Notes: generated by a model not told the origin, from the sequence alone. Positions 21,485 to 31,052 are shown, numbered from the stretch's first letter. The stretch is DNA of 64,000 nt from Pycnopodia helianthoides (GCA_032158295.1 CM063258.1:4971390-5035389); one strand, 5' to 3'. Translations and numbers: made by a program.

Positions 21485-21632
21485 TTACAATAACAAGGTT
21501 TTGCAGTCGATCGTGAGGCTAGGGGAGCTCAAGAAGCAGAGCCAGGGAACCACTGCAAACAAAAGAAGTGGTCAATGAGGAGGTCGTCTTTCAGGTATTC
21601 CAGACTGTTTGGATGAAAATCCGCCAGTTGAG
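21485..21632 (+). CDS. SWT1: SWT1 copy A, exon SYNNKVLQSIV..., frameshifted
   Basis: Acceptor TTTATAG, donor TTGAG|GTAAGT. The first part reads SYNNKVLQSIVRLGELKKQ and then hits a stop in ACAAAAGAAGTGG. One base fewer in the A-run restores EVVNEEVVFQVFQTVWMKIR, which aligns with EIWSILESVWITIYQ of human SWT1. This exon is absent from B and C. Further C-terminal exons were not found. Confidence 0.7.
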
Positions 21633-21639
21633 GTAAGTG

Positions 21640-22430
21640 TGTCACCCTCAATCCCATGGAGTAAATTGAGACTTAATTTGAGTGGGGGTTGTGAGTTGTT
21701 GTTGAGACGACTGTTGTCACACAATGACTTGAGGTGGGTGTGGGGACCTTAGGTTGACTAGGCGTAAATGGGTTCCTGAGATGATGCCTGAGATGGTAGG
21801 GGTTGTTAGGTGGTGGCGCCTAGGGGTGAATGGGTACCTGAGAAGACGAGGGTTGTTGGTGTTGAGGTGGGTGTGTTGACCTTCAGTCACCCAAGGGTAG
21901 ATGGGTACGGAGAGGATGAGGGTTATCTGTGTTGAGGTGGGTGTCGTGACCTTCAGTCACCAAGGTGTAAAGGGGTACATGAGAGGATGAGGGTTATCTG
22001 TGTTGAGGTGGGTGTCGTGACCTTCAGTCACCAGGTGTTTAAAGGGGTACATGAGAGGATGAAGGTTATCTGTGTTGGGTGGGTGTCGTGACCTTCAGTC
22101 ACCAAGGTGTAAAGGGGTACATGAGAGGATGAGGGTTATCTGTGTTGAGGTGGGTGTCGTGACCTTCAGTCACCAAGGTGTAAAGGGGTACATGAGAGGA
22201 TGAGGGTTATCTGTGTTGAGGTGGGTGTTGTGACCTTCAGTCACCAAGGTGTAAAGGGGTACATGAGAGGATGAAGGGTTGTTGGTGTTGAGGTGGGTGT
22301 CATGACCTACAGTCACCCAGGGGGGGTTAATGGGTACCGGAGAGGATGAGGGTTGTTGGCGTTGAGGTGGGTGTCATGACCTACAGTCACCAGGGGTAAA
22401 TGGGTACATGAGAGGCTGAGGGTTTTAATC
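21640..22430 (+). repeat. ~71-bp minisatellite, about 11 degenerate units
   Basis: Repeating GACCTTCAGTCACCAAGGTG, TAAAGGGGTACATGAGAGGA and TGAGGGTTATCTGTGTTGAG in order. Central units are nearly identical and outer units diverged. It starts right after the last SWT1 exon seen. Confidence 0.9.
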
Positions 22431-22584
22431 AGGAGGTTGAGATTGTGGAATAATTGTGATGAAGTCAAATGTGCTCGCCAGCAATTTTTTGATGAAACTG
22501 ACTCACACAAAATGTTTAATAGATGTTAATTTGTTGCAGTACCCGCTGCTAAAGTATAGGATTCAAACTGCCTCTAGCTACGGG

Positions 22585-22790
22585 CAATCCCGGTGGTTTA
22601 GTTGGTAAGACATCTGCTCTAGAATGGCAAAGGTTGTGGGTTCAAATCCCACTCGAGTGATATGCCTGTAAAAAAAATCCACAGAACTTGGGGAAGTACT
22701 GAGTATACAGTGCTTTACACACATCGGTGAAAGGGTAAAACCAAACAACATAAAATGTTCTTCATTCATTCTTATCAAATACCCCGGGAA
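22585..22790 (+). mobile_element. tRNA-derived SINE next to the A/B junction
   Basis: GGTGGTTTAGTTGGTAAGAC (A-box-like) and GGGTTCAAATCCCACTC (B-box) form a tRNA-like head, followed by a body with GGGAAGTACTGAGTATACAG. Acceptor arms do not pair, so it is not a tRNA gene. It ends about 5 bp before the inverted copy B begins. Confidence 0.75.
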
Positions 22791-22892
22791 ACCCCATATA
22801 GGTTTATATCACACTCCTTGTTGCTATGGATCGACCAATCAGAATCAAAGATTCAAGCCTGCTGGAAGGTAATACTCCTTCCCAACACTCAC

Positions 22893-22987
22893 CAAAGGTC
22901 TTGGTACGCTGATTCCATCTCTTCCTGAAGCACCTCGGACAATCCACTATGAAGAGTCTCCTTCAAATCACACACTAACTTATCACA
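22893..22987 (-). CDS. SWT1: SWT1 copy B, first C-terminal domain exon
   Basis: Same exon as 17,878-17,972 (CDKLVCDLKETLHSGLSEVL, then QEEMESAYQDL). Last SWT1 exon in copy B; its donor leads into the inverted junction 97 bp away. Confidence 0.88.
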
Positions 22988-23594
22988 CTGTATCAAAGAC
23001 ATACAAATAATAACAATTATAATCACAATAAACTAGGCGTATGTTTTCTGCGTAACAAACACTGGGGTTTGGGTTGCATAACAAACAATGGGGTTTTTTA
23101 GCTGCGTAACAAACATGGGGGTTTTGGTTGGTGGAACAAAAAGAGAAACTCAAATGTTATACCCTGTTTTACATTGGGTCACATAAAGTGCGGATACTGG
23201 TCTTTGACAGTAACCAATGTTGGCTTCGTTCTTGTATCCTCGTACTCTTTGTTACATTTTACGACAACAGTCCTAATTTTTTCTTTAATTCAACTCATTA
23301 TAACCAAACTGAGGCTGGCAAGAAACATTACTTCAGACTCTTTTTCAGGAGTTTGCGATTGTAACTTTCATGAACAGCGTCTGAAAATTTATTCTATTTT
23401 ATTTCATATATGGTTTTTGAGGCATTGCATAGTGAGGCATCAATATATATTCGGTTAACGTTACACACATGGTGTTACCGCAAACCGAATATGTATTTTA
23501 TTTCATTTAATAATTCTGATTTTTAAGCCAAGGATTCTCAGAAGAGCGAAGTTAATCACTATGCTAGTCAAGAACCCCGTGGAGAGAAGACAAG

Positions 23595-24010
23595 GAAGGA
23601 CGTTTCAGTTTTAGACGTGGGAGGAAAACCCCCGAGAATAATTCCAGGGAAAACCCAATGCCACCAGGGAGGAACTGAGAACCCAATCCACATAGCACTC
23701 CCAGCAGGATTCGAATCAGTTTTAGATGTCGGAGGAAAACCCCAGAGAATAATTCCAGGGAAAACCTAAGCGATCAGGCAGGGACTGAAAACCCAATCCA
23801 CATAGCGCTCCCAGCAGGATTCAAATCAGTTTAAGATGTCGGAGGAAAACCCCAGAGAATAATTCCAGGGAAAACCCACGCAATCAGGCAGGGACAACCC
23901 ACGCAATCAGGCAGGGACTGGAAACCCAATCCACATAGTGCCCCCGGTGGGATTCGAACTGGGGTCCTAGAGGTGGAAGGCAAGTAAAAGAAACCACTAT
24001 GCCAGAAGGA
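23595..24010 (-). repeat. ~110-bp tandem repeat, copy B (3 units) with SINE-like head
   Basis: Counterpart of 16,958-17,290 with one extra unit. The extra unit accounts for most of the length difference between the two arms. Confidence 0.75.
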
Positions 24011-24058
24011 TCACCCAAATAACAGCCACAGTATGTTGGGGGTTCAGCAAGGCCTTAC

Positions 24059-24292
24059 CAATTCTTTCTCTTTTTCATCTGGTATTGGTGACTCGATGGG
24101 AGACAGCAATCCAGGGGAGTAATGTTCAATTAGAAGACTGCCCTCGTTACTCTGATCAAGCCGTGGAGATTCAGTCTCCCCAGCCAATGGCAGGCTTACG
24201 TCGTGACCCTGACTGAGTTGTGGCGATTCCGTCAGGAAAGGGTACCGTTGCCGAAGCACTGTCGCTAATGACTTTAAAGCTGGAAGCAGAGT
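24059..24292 (-). CDS. SWT1: SWT1 copy B, linker exon
   Basis: Same 78-codon exon as 16,684-16,917 with the same protein sequence. Splice sites and phase 0 at both ends are intact. Confidence 0.75.
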
Positions 24293-25619
24293 CTACACAG
24301 TGGGAGACACAGGTTTTCAGCTAAAAGAACAGGCTGCTCAAAATAGAAGAGTAGGGCATCCAAATTGCAATCTCACAATAGATTATCCAGGTACTCTTTT
24401 ATACTGGTTGGCTTGTGTATGGTGGCACAACTGCGTAAATAAATACATGTCTACTGTGTAGATGCATTCACTTTGTTATTAGTTATCACACAAGCGCAAA
24501 CTGAATACCGAAAAATATGGCACTTCTGCATCCAATATTCAACAAGGCCAAGGCCGAGCAGACACGCTATATTTTCTGTATTACACAAGCGCGCGTGTGA
24601 TAACGAATTTATCTTCAAGCAAACTTGACGCGCAGCTCAACTCAATTGCGGCATTTGAACAGCTGCACTTTTTGCAATACATAGCTTACAATAGCGCGTT
24701 ACGTGGAGTTAGACTACAGCGTGATACGCAAGGTTTGATATGGGCCATGTGATATAGTTTATATCACACCTCTTGTTGCTATGGGTCGACCAATCAAAAT
24801 CTAGCATTCAAGTTTGCTTGAGGATAAGATTTCATACTGCAGGCTGGCATTCATTACCACAGTGGATGAGATTGAATGGTCAGACAGTAGGAGGGTTGAC
24901 CGTGTACTTGTGTGGATGATTTCACCACACAATATCATTCAAAACCACAGTGGATGATATTGAATGGTTTAGACTGTAGGAGGGTTGACTTTATACTGTG
25001 TACAGTAGATGCATTCACCACATGACACCATATTGCAGCCTGGCATAGTATATCCATCATTCAAGTGGATGATATTAAATGGTCAGACAGTAGGAGGGTT
25101 AACATGTAAATGGAAGACAATGAAGATGTCCACTTTTACGATAGGCTGTCCAAAAGAAATCCATACCCCAAACCCATACCAGGAAACAGAATCTAGAGGG
25201 TAAAGAAATGGTCGGGTCCCTTCATTTTGAAATGTGAAAATGAACTATCATAACCACAGCGTATATTGGGACCATGACAATCGGGACCATGACAAATGGC
25301 CACACTATAGACCGTATTGAATATGACGTCCCCATTCAAAAACCTGCCCTACAACATGGCGTCTGTGAGCGTGTGCGTGTACGTGTGCCGTATAAACCAA
25401 ACCGGGAACGCTGCGCGCTTCATTGATGTACGCGTTTAGACGCGCATACGGTTTGCCCTACGTACAAGATGGCGACTTTCATAGCAACGAAGGGGTTATT
25501 CAATACGGTCTATTGCAGGGATCCAATGATTGTCTTTGGCTAAGGTTTGGGAATAATCGGCTAGCTGGTCATAGCCGTAGCCGCAGCCCTAATAGTCAGA
25601 CAGTGTTTATAAGAAGTAC

Positions 25620-25708
25620 CTCTGCATTGAAGGCCTTGATGTCGCTGATGATAGCTTTACTGCACAGGTGTTTATCGTTGGTTAGCAGCACAAGCAGATC
25701 TTGACCAA
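25620..25708 (-). CDS. SWT1: SWT1 copy B, PIN exon with LLTNDKHL
   Basis: Intact counterpart of 15,267-15,355, with the last acidic residue of the PIN active site. Confidence 0.87.
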
Positions 25709-26121
25709 CTGGAATGAAAATTATTTTAAAAAAACAATCATATAAGAAAGAGAGCATTTATGGATATAAATGGATACAAATGCTTTTCAGGAGTTTTCAA
25801 TAACTTTTCCTGCCTTCCAGAATGCAACTTTGTAAGAAAAGAGAAAATCCCCGCCATTTCTCCATCGAGCAGAGGTCAACTATCGAAACAAGGTCGACCG
25901 ATAACAATGGAACTGCACACTCATGACAGACAATCTGGAGGAGGCCCCTGTATTAAAATTTTTCCCCTTCATTTGTTTTTCTTCTCTTAATATTTTTCTT
26001 GTATTGTTTAAATTGAAAACTAAATTTCGCTTTTCAGTTATTTCTTTTGACCAACCCTACCACATTTTTGAAAAACATCGACAGTTTTAACATTTGACAT
26101 TCAGACTGGTACCTTACTGAC

Positions 26122-26200
26122 CTTTTTTCTGATACTTTAGGCAGCATTGTAGTATCCAGTCATCGTTGCATGTAATCTCAAACTCTGCCTCATCAGTCAC
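26122..26200 (-). CDS. SWT1: SWT1 copy B, PIN exon with NDDWILQCC
   Basis: Intact counterpart of 14,775-14,853; carries the central acidic pair of the PIN active site. Confidence 0.86.
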
Positions 26201-26570
26201 CTAACAATGAGTAACAACAAAGGTACATCAGAAGAGGGGCAAAAATTTTTGCTGGAAGTGGTTTACATCTGAAAAGGGGCGAGAAAATTGGTTGGAAGTG
26301 GTTTCCAAATGAGGGAGTGTCTCAACATGCAAAGATGATAGAACCAACCAGCTGGGAACACCCAATTTTCCTGGGCGGTGCAACCACTGTTGGCATTAAC
26401 CATTTCACGTTGGATGACGTCTGTAGACGCTAATTGTTTTCTTGGGACAGACTTACGGCGGATGTGTTTTAATGTCTGGAACATCTTGGGATTTTTTCTG
26501 TTTTTTTGCTGACATGCAATTTTATCCATCCGGACTTTCCAGTGTGTAAGGTGTTGAGGCAGGCACCTAC

Positions 26571-26614
26571 CATGATACGCTTCGTTGCAACCATACAAAG
26601 AGGGACAACAGGTT
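26571..26614 (-). CDS. SWT1: SWT1 copy B, 44-bp phase-correcting exon
   Basis: Counterpart of 14,361-14,404. Without it the preceding exon (phase 1) cannot join the following exon (phase 0) in frame. Confidence 0.55.
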
Positions 26615-27089
26615 CTGGAAAAAAAATTGCCTTGTAAAATCCCTTTCCGGGAGTTATTGTGTAACCCTCGATTCAAGACCTGTCCTGTTGCTATAATGTG
26701 GCATAGAAGAATGAACAGGCTGTGACCATCGTTTGTCATTATATTTGACTCATGGGAGGTCAAACAAAGCATTCTGTGATTCCAGCATACCATGACAAAT
26801 TTTCGGCCGTGGCTCATGGCCAAGGTTCTGCGGATCATGGTGAGAGCCTACTAAATATGAGCATCTTTGGGCACGGAAGAATTTAAAAAATACAAGTGGT
26901 TAAGGCCACATCCGAATTGGCGGCTACGGCTATAGCTACGGCTGTTGCTAAGGGTGTTGCTAAGGTGTTGCTAGTCCCGATGGAACATTCCAAACAGACA
27001 GGACAGTTCCAGGTTCTAGGACATTCCATTTGTAAGAATGGGATGTGTGCTTTTGAACGAGGCCGACAGATGCTCAATGTTGGGTGTAC

Positions 27090-27192
27090 CTGCCTTTCTC
27101 ATAGGTTCACCTATGACCCTTGGATGGCCACTCGTGAAGCACTTGTGCAGAAAATGGATGGCTCTACTCCCAGTTCGGCCGTTAGTCTCATT
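27090..27192 (-). CDS. SWT1: SWT1 copy B, PIN exon RAIHFL...GEPMRKA
   Basis: Counterpart of 13,779-13,881, following the QELDRLK exon in phase 0. The alternative donor would end it at 27,111. Confidence 0.75.
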
Positions 27193-27532
27193 CTGAAAAC
27201 GAAGATTAAATACATGTACGATTATGAGGTTGAACTGCACAAGGGATACAGGAAACTCTGGCAGTGCATTGAAATGCGCCCCTTCAGCAAAAACACCCAA
27301 AATCACCTGAGGTGCAACCTTGTCCCCAAGGTTTACTTTATTTCCAACCATGTTTACAATAGTAAACCCTGGGAGGGAAACTCCTTACTCGGACCGTGAT
27401 TGGACAAAACCAAATGTTAATTTGTCAAAACAGCCGGGCGGCAACAAATGTACAAACAGGCTATTAAATCTGGTACCGGACCACGAGACCATGACGAAGA
27501 TGTGAATTTCGAAAAGCAGCCAGACTAATCTA

Positions 27533-27569
27533 ATTTGCATACGTATCCAAAATTTTTGGATATGCAAAT
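27533..27569. promoter_or_regulatory. Inverted pair of POU octamers in an SWT1 intron
   Basis: ATTTGCAT (27,533-27,540) and ATGCAAAT (27,562-27,569) lie in a longer imperfect palindrome containing TATCCAAAATTTTTGGATA. The sequence is certain; a regulatory role is speculation. Confidence 0.35.
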
Positions 27570-28035
27570 GATCCAATACCAGGGTGAGAGAGCGGTCAAC
27601 CTCGTACTGCTCGACACACCCTGGGGACGAGGTTGCCTGAGGTGGGATTTGAACCCATGACCTTTCATATTATCAGGAAGAAAAAATCACCTCCTATTCT
27701 CTAGCTTACAAAAAACACATCATAAAATAAACTTTTCATCAAACTTAGTGGCCACGCTTGAGTGAAAAAAAGATATCTACAAGTTTATTTTGATTGCGGC
27801 AGTTGAGAAATGATGTGGATATCAGTGCACCCCGGTCGCCGACTGGGTTCTTGCGATGACGTCATCGAGTAATCACAACAACTGTGCGATGAAAGGGGGC
27901 GGGTCAACCCGGTACACAATGTATTCGTTTTTTTTAACCTAACATGAAAAATTTAAATCACTTCATTTTTTTTGCGTATTTAATATATATCTTTATTTTA
28001 GTTTTTAATAATAGTGACCCTTTAAAGTATGCCTG

Positions 28036-28132
28036 ATGAACAGGGATAATGCTGTTTTACAGTGCCTTGATCTAACCGACAGGACGTGCGCTATAAGCCC
28101 TCCTCTAGAATCCAGAACAACATTGAAATACC

Positions 28133-28165
<33 letters not shown>

Positions 28166-28500
28166 CATTTATAATGCGCCATCTATCTAGTGTACAAGAC
28201 CCTATTCCGAGGCGCAGAACAAAAAACAAAACATATAAGCAGCAAAATATAGAATACAAAGACAATTATACAGATGAATAAACTAAGACATGTTACAAGC
28301 TAAGTGTATGTGGAGATAAATAAATGAGTTTTCAGTAAGTTTTTAAACAATGGAAGAGAACTACAGCATCTAATGTTATTAGGTAAAGTGTTCCAAAGTT
28401 TAGGAGCACAAGCAGAAAAGGCACGATCGCCATAATAATAATAATATAACATATTTGTATAGTGCTTACTGCAGGCCAGCCTCTAAGCACTTTAAGAAGA
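28036..28500. repeat. (AAT)n-linked interspersed repeats in SWT1 intron
   Basis: (AAT)n runs at 28,135-28,164 and 28,435-28,450 are followed by GCATTTATAATGCGCCATC and TTGTATAGTGCTTACTGC. These resemble the 3' parts of LINE-derived short repeats. The second runs to within about 25 bp of the QELD exon donor. Confidence 0.6.
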
Positions 28501-28525
28501 AGGGGAAAAAAAGAGTTGTAGATAC

Positions 28526-28587
28526 CTTGAGTCTGTCCAGTTCTTGCATGACAACCCAGGGAACGATGAGTACCACACTCCCCAATC
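28526..28587 (-). CDS. SWT1: SWT1 copy B, PIN exon with IVPWVVMQELDRLK
   Basis: Acceptor CTTCTAG, donor CTCAAG|GTATCT, 62 bp, phase 1 to phase 0. VLIVPWVVMQELDRLK is nearly identical to VLIIPWVVVQELDRMK of human SWT1 and holds the second catalytic acid (E). Present only once in the window. Confidence 0.93.
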
Positions 28588-28644
28588 CTAGAAGTCAATA
28601 TAGAAAATGAATCTAGTTTGACAATTGCTGGCTGCTGGCATGAA

Positions 28645-28700
28645 TGGTCAGACAGTAGGAGGGTTGACTCTGTGTACTGTGTATGCATCCACTATATGAT
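28645..28700. repeat. Truncated end of the CCCTCCTACTGTC MITE
   Basis: GGTCAGACAGTAGGAGGGTTGAC plus about 30 bp of element interior, without a second end. Confidence 0.5.
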
Positions 28701-28988
28701 GTCATATCAATAGCATACAAGTCGCAGCTTATGGTTTTCAGGCCTTCAGCGTGCTCCGCAGCTTGTAATCTAGGCGGCTTATAGCCTGAAAATTACGGTA
28801 CTGTATAGATATCATACTGCAGCCATCTTGTTTATTTCTAAAACCCTATTTAAATCAATGTAACCATACTGAGGCTCGGAAAGGGGGGGGGTAATCAGTC
28901 TGCCCCCCCCTCTTCAGCATAATGAGAATCTGTATTCATTACTGTTATTGCAGACGGGGAACTTGACAAGGATTTCTCTTGAACTTAC

Positions 28989-29073
28989 CACTGATAGACT
29001 GGTCCAAGAGTGTCCTGACAAACTGCATGTCATGCATCCAGACGTTTGTATCTATGACCACATGAACACTCGG
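28989..29073 (-). CDS. SWT1: SWT1 copy B, first PIN exon with VHVVIDTNVWMHD
   Basis: Acceptor GCCGACAG, donor CAGTG|GTAAGT, 85 bp, phase 0 to phase 1. VVIDTNVWMHDMQFV is the canonical first PIN-domain strand with catalytic Asp, comparable to VPDTNILMNHLKFV in human SWT1. Present only once in the window. Confidence 0.92.
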
Positions 29074-29104
29074 CTGTCGGCAAAACAAAGAAGAAGCTAT
29101 CAAC

Positions 29105-29290
29105 CAACACCAGGGCCCAATTTCATAAAGTTGCTTAGCAGAATTTATTGCTTAGCAAATTTTCTTTGCCAAGAAAAACATTAGCGGAGCACCAGTCGCA
29201 ACATTGTAAACTTCATGGTATTTTGGCTGGTTATGTACCTGTTCCTGCTGGGCAAGATGCTTTGTGCTAAGTGCTAAGCAGACCTTTTAG
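29105..29290. repeat. GCCCAATTTCATAAAG-type interspersed repeat
   Basis: Contains AGTTGCTTAGCAG, TTGCTTAGCAAATTTT, GAGCACCAGTCGCAAC and GTGCTAAGCAGA. A diverged copy is at about 8,880-9,000. Common in echinoderm genomes as I recall. Confidence 0.55.
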
Positions 29291-29299
29291 TTTAGTAAA

Positions 29300-29600
29300 T
29301 GGACCGTTTTCTTGGGAAGGTTCATCAGTTGGGCAGCAAACACTCAAAAGGGCTAACACTGCTTGTTTTGAAACCCAATTAATGATTTGAATCCCTATTA
29401 AAGACCATTCCCCTACAGAGGACCTGAAGACAATGGTAATGAATCATTTTCTAAGAAAGTCAATCAGTCGGGCAGCAAACACTCAAAAGGGCTAACACTG
29501 CTTGTTTTGAAAGCACGGGTAATGCCCAATTACTGATCTGGTTCCCTGTTGAAGACCCTTCCCCTTTAAATTACACAGAGGACCTGGAGACAATGGCCTC
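29300..29600. repeat. Tandem duplication, two ~140-bp units
   Basis: GGGCAGCAAACACTCAAAAG and GGCTAACACTGCTTGTTTTG occur twice (near 29,332 and 29,470), each followed by AGAGGACCTG.AGACAATGG. Intronic. Confidence 0.75.
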
Positions 29601-29734
29601 AGTGGCCCTTCAAAAGTTTCCCATAGACTTGAAGATTTTCCAGTGGAAATGCCCTTTGCAAAATGAAAATGGCCTTGCCATCTTAAAGATGAAATTCCAG
29701 GCAAGTTCCTAAGCAAACTTGTTCCCGACCTTTG

Positions 29735-29969
29735 TTAACCCTCCTAATCCCGGTTACATTTACTAGCAAGTTGACCAACCACTTGAAACCATTCAACTGC
29801 TCATGTTGTGTATGGTGGCGCAACTATGCACCGAACTAACTGTGTACTTGTGTGTACTGTGTAGATGCATCTACCACATGATTTAATATTGCAGGCTGGC
29901 ATATAGTTTACCTATCATTAAAAAACCCACATTGGACGAGATTGAAGGGTCAGATAGTAGGAGGGTTAA
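29735..29969. mobile_element. Full-length TTAA MITE, family 3 (CCCTCCTA ends)
   Basis: TTAA at 29,735-29,738 and 29,966-29,969; ends CCCTCCTA and TAGGAGGG are inverted. Same family as the copy-C-specific insertion at 36,887-37,120. Lies between two SWT1 exons, 61 bp from the exon at 30,030. Confidence 0.85.
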
Positions 29970-30029
29970 CTAGTTCTTCAGCTTGTGCCACAGTTGGTTG
30001 ATTGGATTGATAGTATTATAATTTCTTAC

Positions 30030-30160
30030 CACTTTTGTTATGCAGCTTGCATGAGTTTCTGCATTGACTATCTCATCTTGCTGATTTGGGAAGTCAATTT
30101 CCATCAGAGACAGAGAATCATCCTCCTGATTTGGTGGCAGTGGTGGGATTGGGTCTGGCT
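30030..30160 (-). CDS. SWT1: SWT1 copy B, exon EPDPIPPLPP...MEIDFP
   Basis: Acceptor TTGTAG, donor AAAGTG|GTAAGA, 131 bp, phase 1 to phase 0. Encodes a Pro-rich then acidic stretch (NQEDDSLSLMEIDFPNQQDE) just before the PIN domain, comparable to the acidic MDIDLP-type segment I recall in human SWT1. Confidence 0.8.
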
Positions 30161-30322
30161 CTACAATAATGTATGAAAATAATAACACTGAAATTATGAA
30201 AAGTAATACACACTTCTCCAATGGTGAGACTTTTTTATCATTAGTATTGTATGTTCCAATGTACAAAAGTTCACATCTTGTCTATAATTGAGAAAATGGC
30301 AAAATGGCAAACATCAAACTAC

Positions 30323-30331
30323 CTGTCTTTG

Positions 30332-30362
<31 letters not shown>

Positions 30363-31052
30363 TTGCGAAAGACTCGGGATGGAGGCGATCGCCTGGGAAT
30401 CAGGGGTAGGGACTGGACTAGTATGCTGCCGATCAAGATGTTCCAAGCCCTGCTGCGACTTGGCGTCAAACTTTCTAGCTCTCTCCAGCTTTAACCTACG
30501 ATCGTCCTTTGGAACGTCAGACACCGAGAGTTGTTGCACCTTGTTTTTTTTCAGACCTACCCCGGCAGATGATGAAAGACTGCTCCCTGAAGGCTTCTTC
30601 CCCGTTATCCGAGGATTGTTTTGCGACTGAGACAGTACTTGCTCCGGCAGCCTATTTGGGAGATTTGCAGTCGACTGGGTAGGAGGGCGATTGTCCGCCG
30701 AAGATTGAGACTTAGTTCGTTTCTTCTTTTTCCTTCCCTTGCTTGAGAGAGGATGGATGGCAGTTTCCATCTTCGAACCTGATGATATTGAGCTAAAGTC
30801 TGAGGGAACTCCCTGGCTTGGAAGTGAGCTCTGGATCAGAGACTCCGGAGTTGAGGTACTGGTGTACACGCCTGGTAGACAGCCACTCCCTATTGGTATA
30901 CCCCACGGAGGTGACGGCCAGGGGTTGGTGGCTGTTTCATTTGACAGATGCCTTCTCTTGTTGACATGCTCGCTCCTGGAAACCTTAAACTGCTGGGGAT
31001 TTGTCTTGCCGTCTTTGGTTCCTTTGGAAAGTTCAGTCCCCCTCTGTCCGAG
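30323..31052 (-). CDS. SWT1: SWT1 copy B, N-terminal basic exon (5' end truncated)
   Basis: Open frame of about 243 codons ending at donor AAGACAG|GTAGTT in phase 1. It is low-complexity: Ser-, Pro- and Gln-rich with basic clusters (GRKKKKRTKSQ, then a run of 11 Lys from a GAA/AAG repeat), typical of a nuclear protein N-terminus. The first in-frame Met is in SGSKMETAIHP, well inside. The frame runs open up to the copy C junction at 31,053, where an in-frame TAG lies in the foreign SINE sequence. The true start therefore lies in lost sequence. Assignment rests on phase-compatible linkage to the PIN exons. Confidence 0.72.
30331..30363 (-). repeat. Triplet microsatellite encoding poly-Lys
   Basis: (TTC)n on the plus strand reads as consecutive Lys codons in the SWT1 N-terminal exon, immediately before its donor. 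Copy number could vary between alleles. Confidence 0.85.

Larger units (their letters stand above)
13582..22794 (+). other. SWT1: SWT1 partial copy A (mid-PIN domain to C-terminal region)
   Basis: SWT1 is a nuclear PIN-domain endoribonuclease family linked to mRNP quality control. Copy A is on the plus strand and carries exons at 13,779-13,881, 14,361-14,404, 14,775-14,853, 15,267-15,355, 16,684-16,917, 17,878-17,972, 18,887-18,949, 20,035-20,113, 20,350-20,431 and 21,485-21,632. Splice phases connect them in one frame. Two single-base frameshifts (in the eighth and tenth of these exons) break the frame, both absent from or correctable against copy C and family alignment. The first catalytic Asp (DTN) and QELD exons are missing because the contig starts at 13,582. 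The last C-terminal exons are not seen before the junction at 22,796. Sequence up to 17,208 follows copy B and from 17,224 follows copy C. Confidence 0.8.
22796..27388 (-). repeat. Right arm of 4.5-kb inverted repeat (copy B)
   Basis: Reverse complement of 13,582-18,069. Beyond 27,388 copy B continues into SWT1 5' sequence that copy A lacks because of the N gap. Confidence 0.9.
22796..31052 (-). other. SWT1: SWT1 partial copy B (N-terminal region, whole PIN domain, start of C-terminal domain)
   Basis: On the minus strand, exons in order: 31,052-30,323 (5' end cut), 30,160-30,030, 29,073-28,989, 28,587-28,526, 27,192-27,090, 26,614-26,571, 26,200-26,122, 25,708-25,620, 24,292-24,059 and 22,987-22,893. 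Every junction is phase-compatible and no internal stop was found. All PIN acidic positions are present: D in VVIDTN, E in MQELD, DD in NDDWILQ, D in LLTND. The basic Ser/Lys-rich N-terminus fits a nuclear protein. No initiator ATG is visible before residue ~100 of the open frame, because the first exon is truncated at the C junction. The gene runs into inverted copy A after the exon at 22,893, losing its 3' half. Confidence 0.85.

Noticed and set aside
22430..22560. Additional SWT1 3' exon (frame with DEVKCARQQFFDETDSH)
   Set aside because: No matching splice sites of the required phase and no similarity to the SWT1 C-terminus that I can recognise.
22600..22670. Functional tRNA gene
   Set aside because: A- and B-boxes are present but the acceptor arms do not pair and a SINE body follows.
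13582..27388. Natural large palindrome or segmental inverted duplication as a firm claim
   Set aside because: The mosaic structure, single-base homopolymer differences and gap at one end make mis-assembly at least as likely; kept only as a finding to test.
26896..27399. 167-residue plus-strand open frame in copy B
   Set aside because: It is antisense to the SWT1 RAIHFL exon, includes an imperfect GTTGCTAAGG tandem repeat, and copy A breaks the frame. No domain is recognised.
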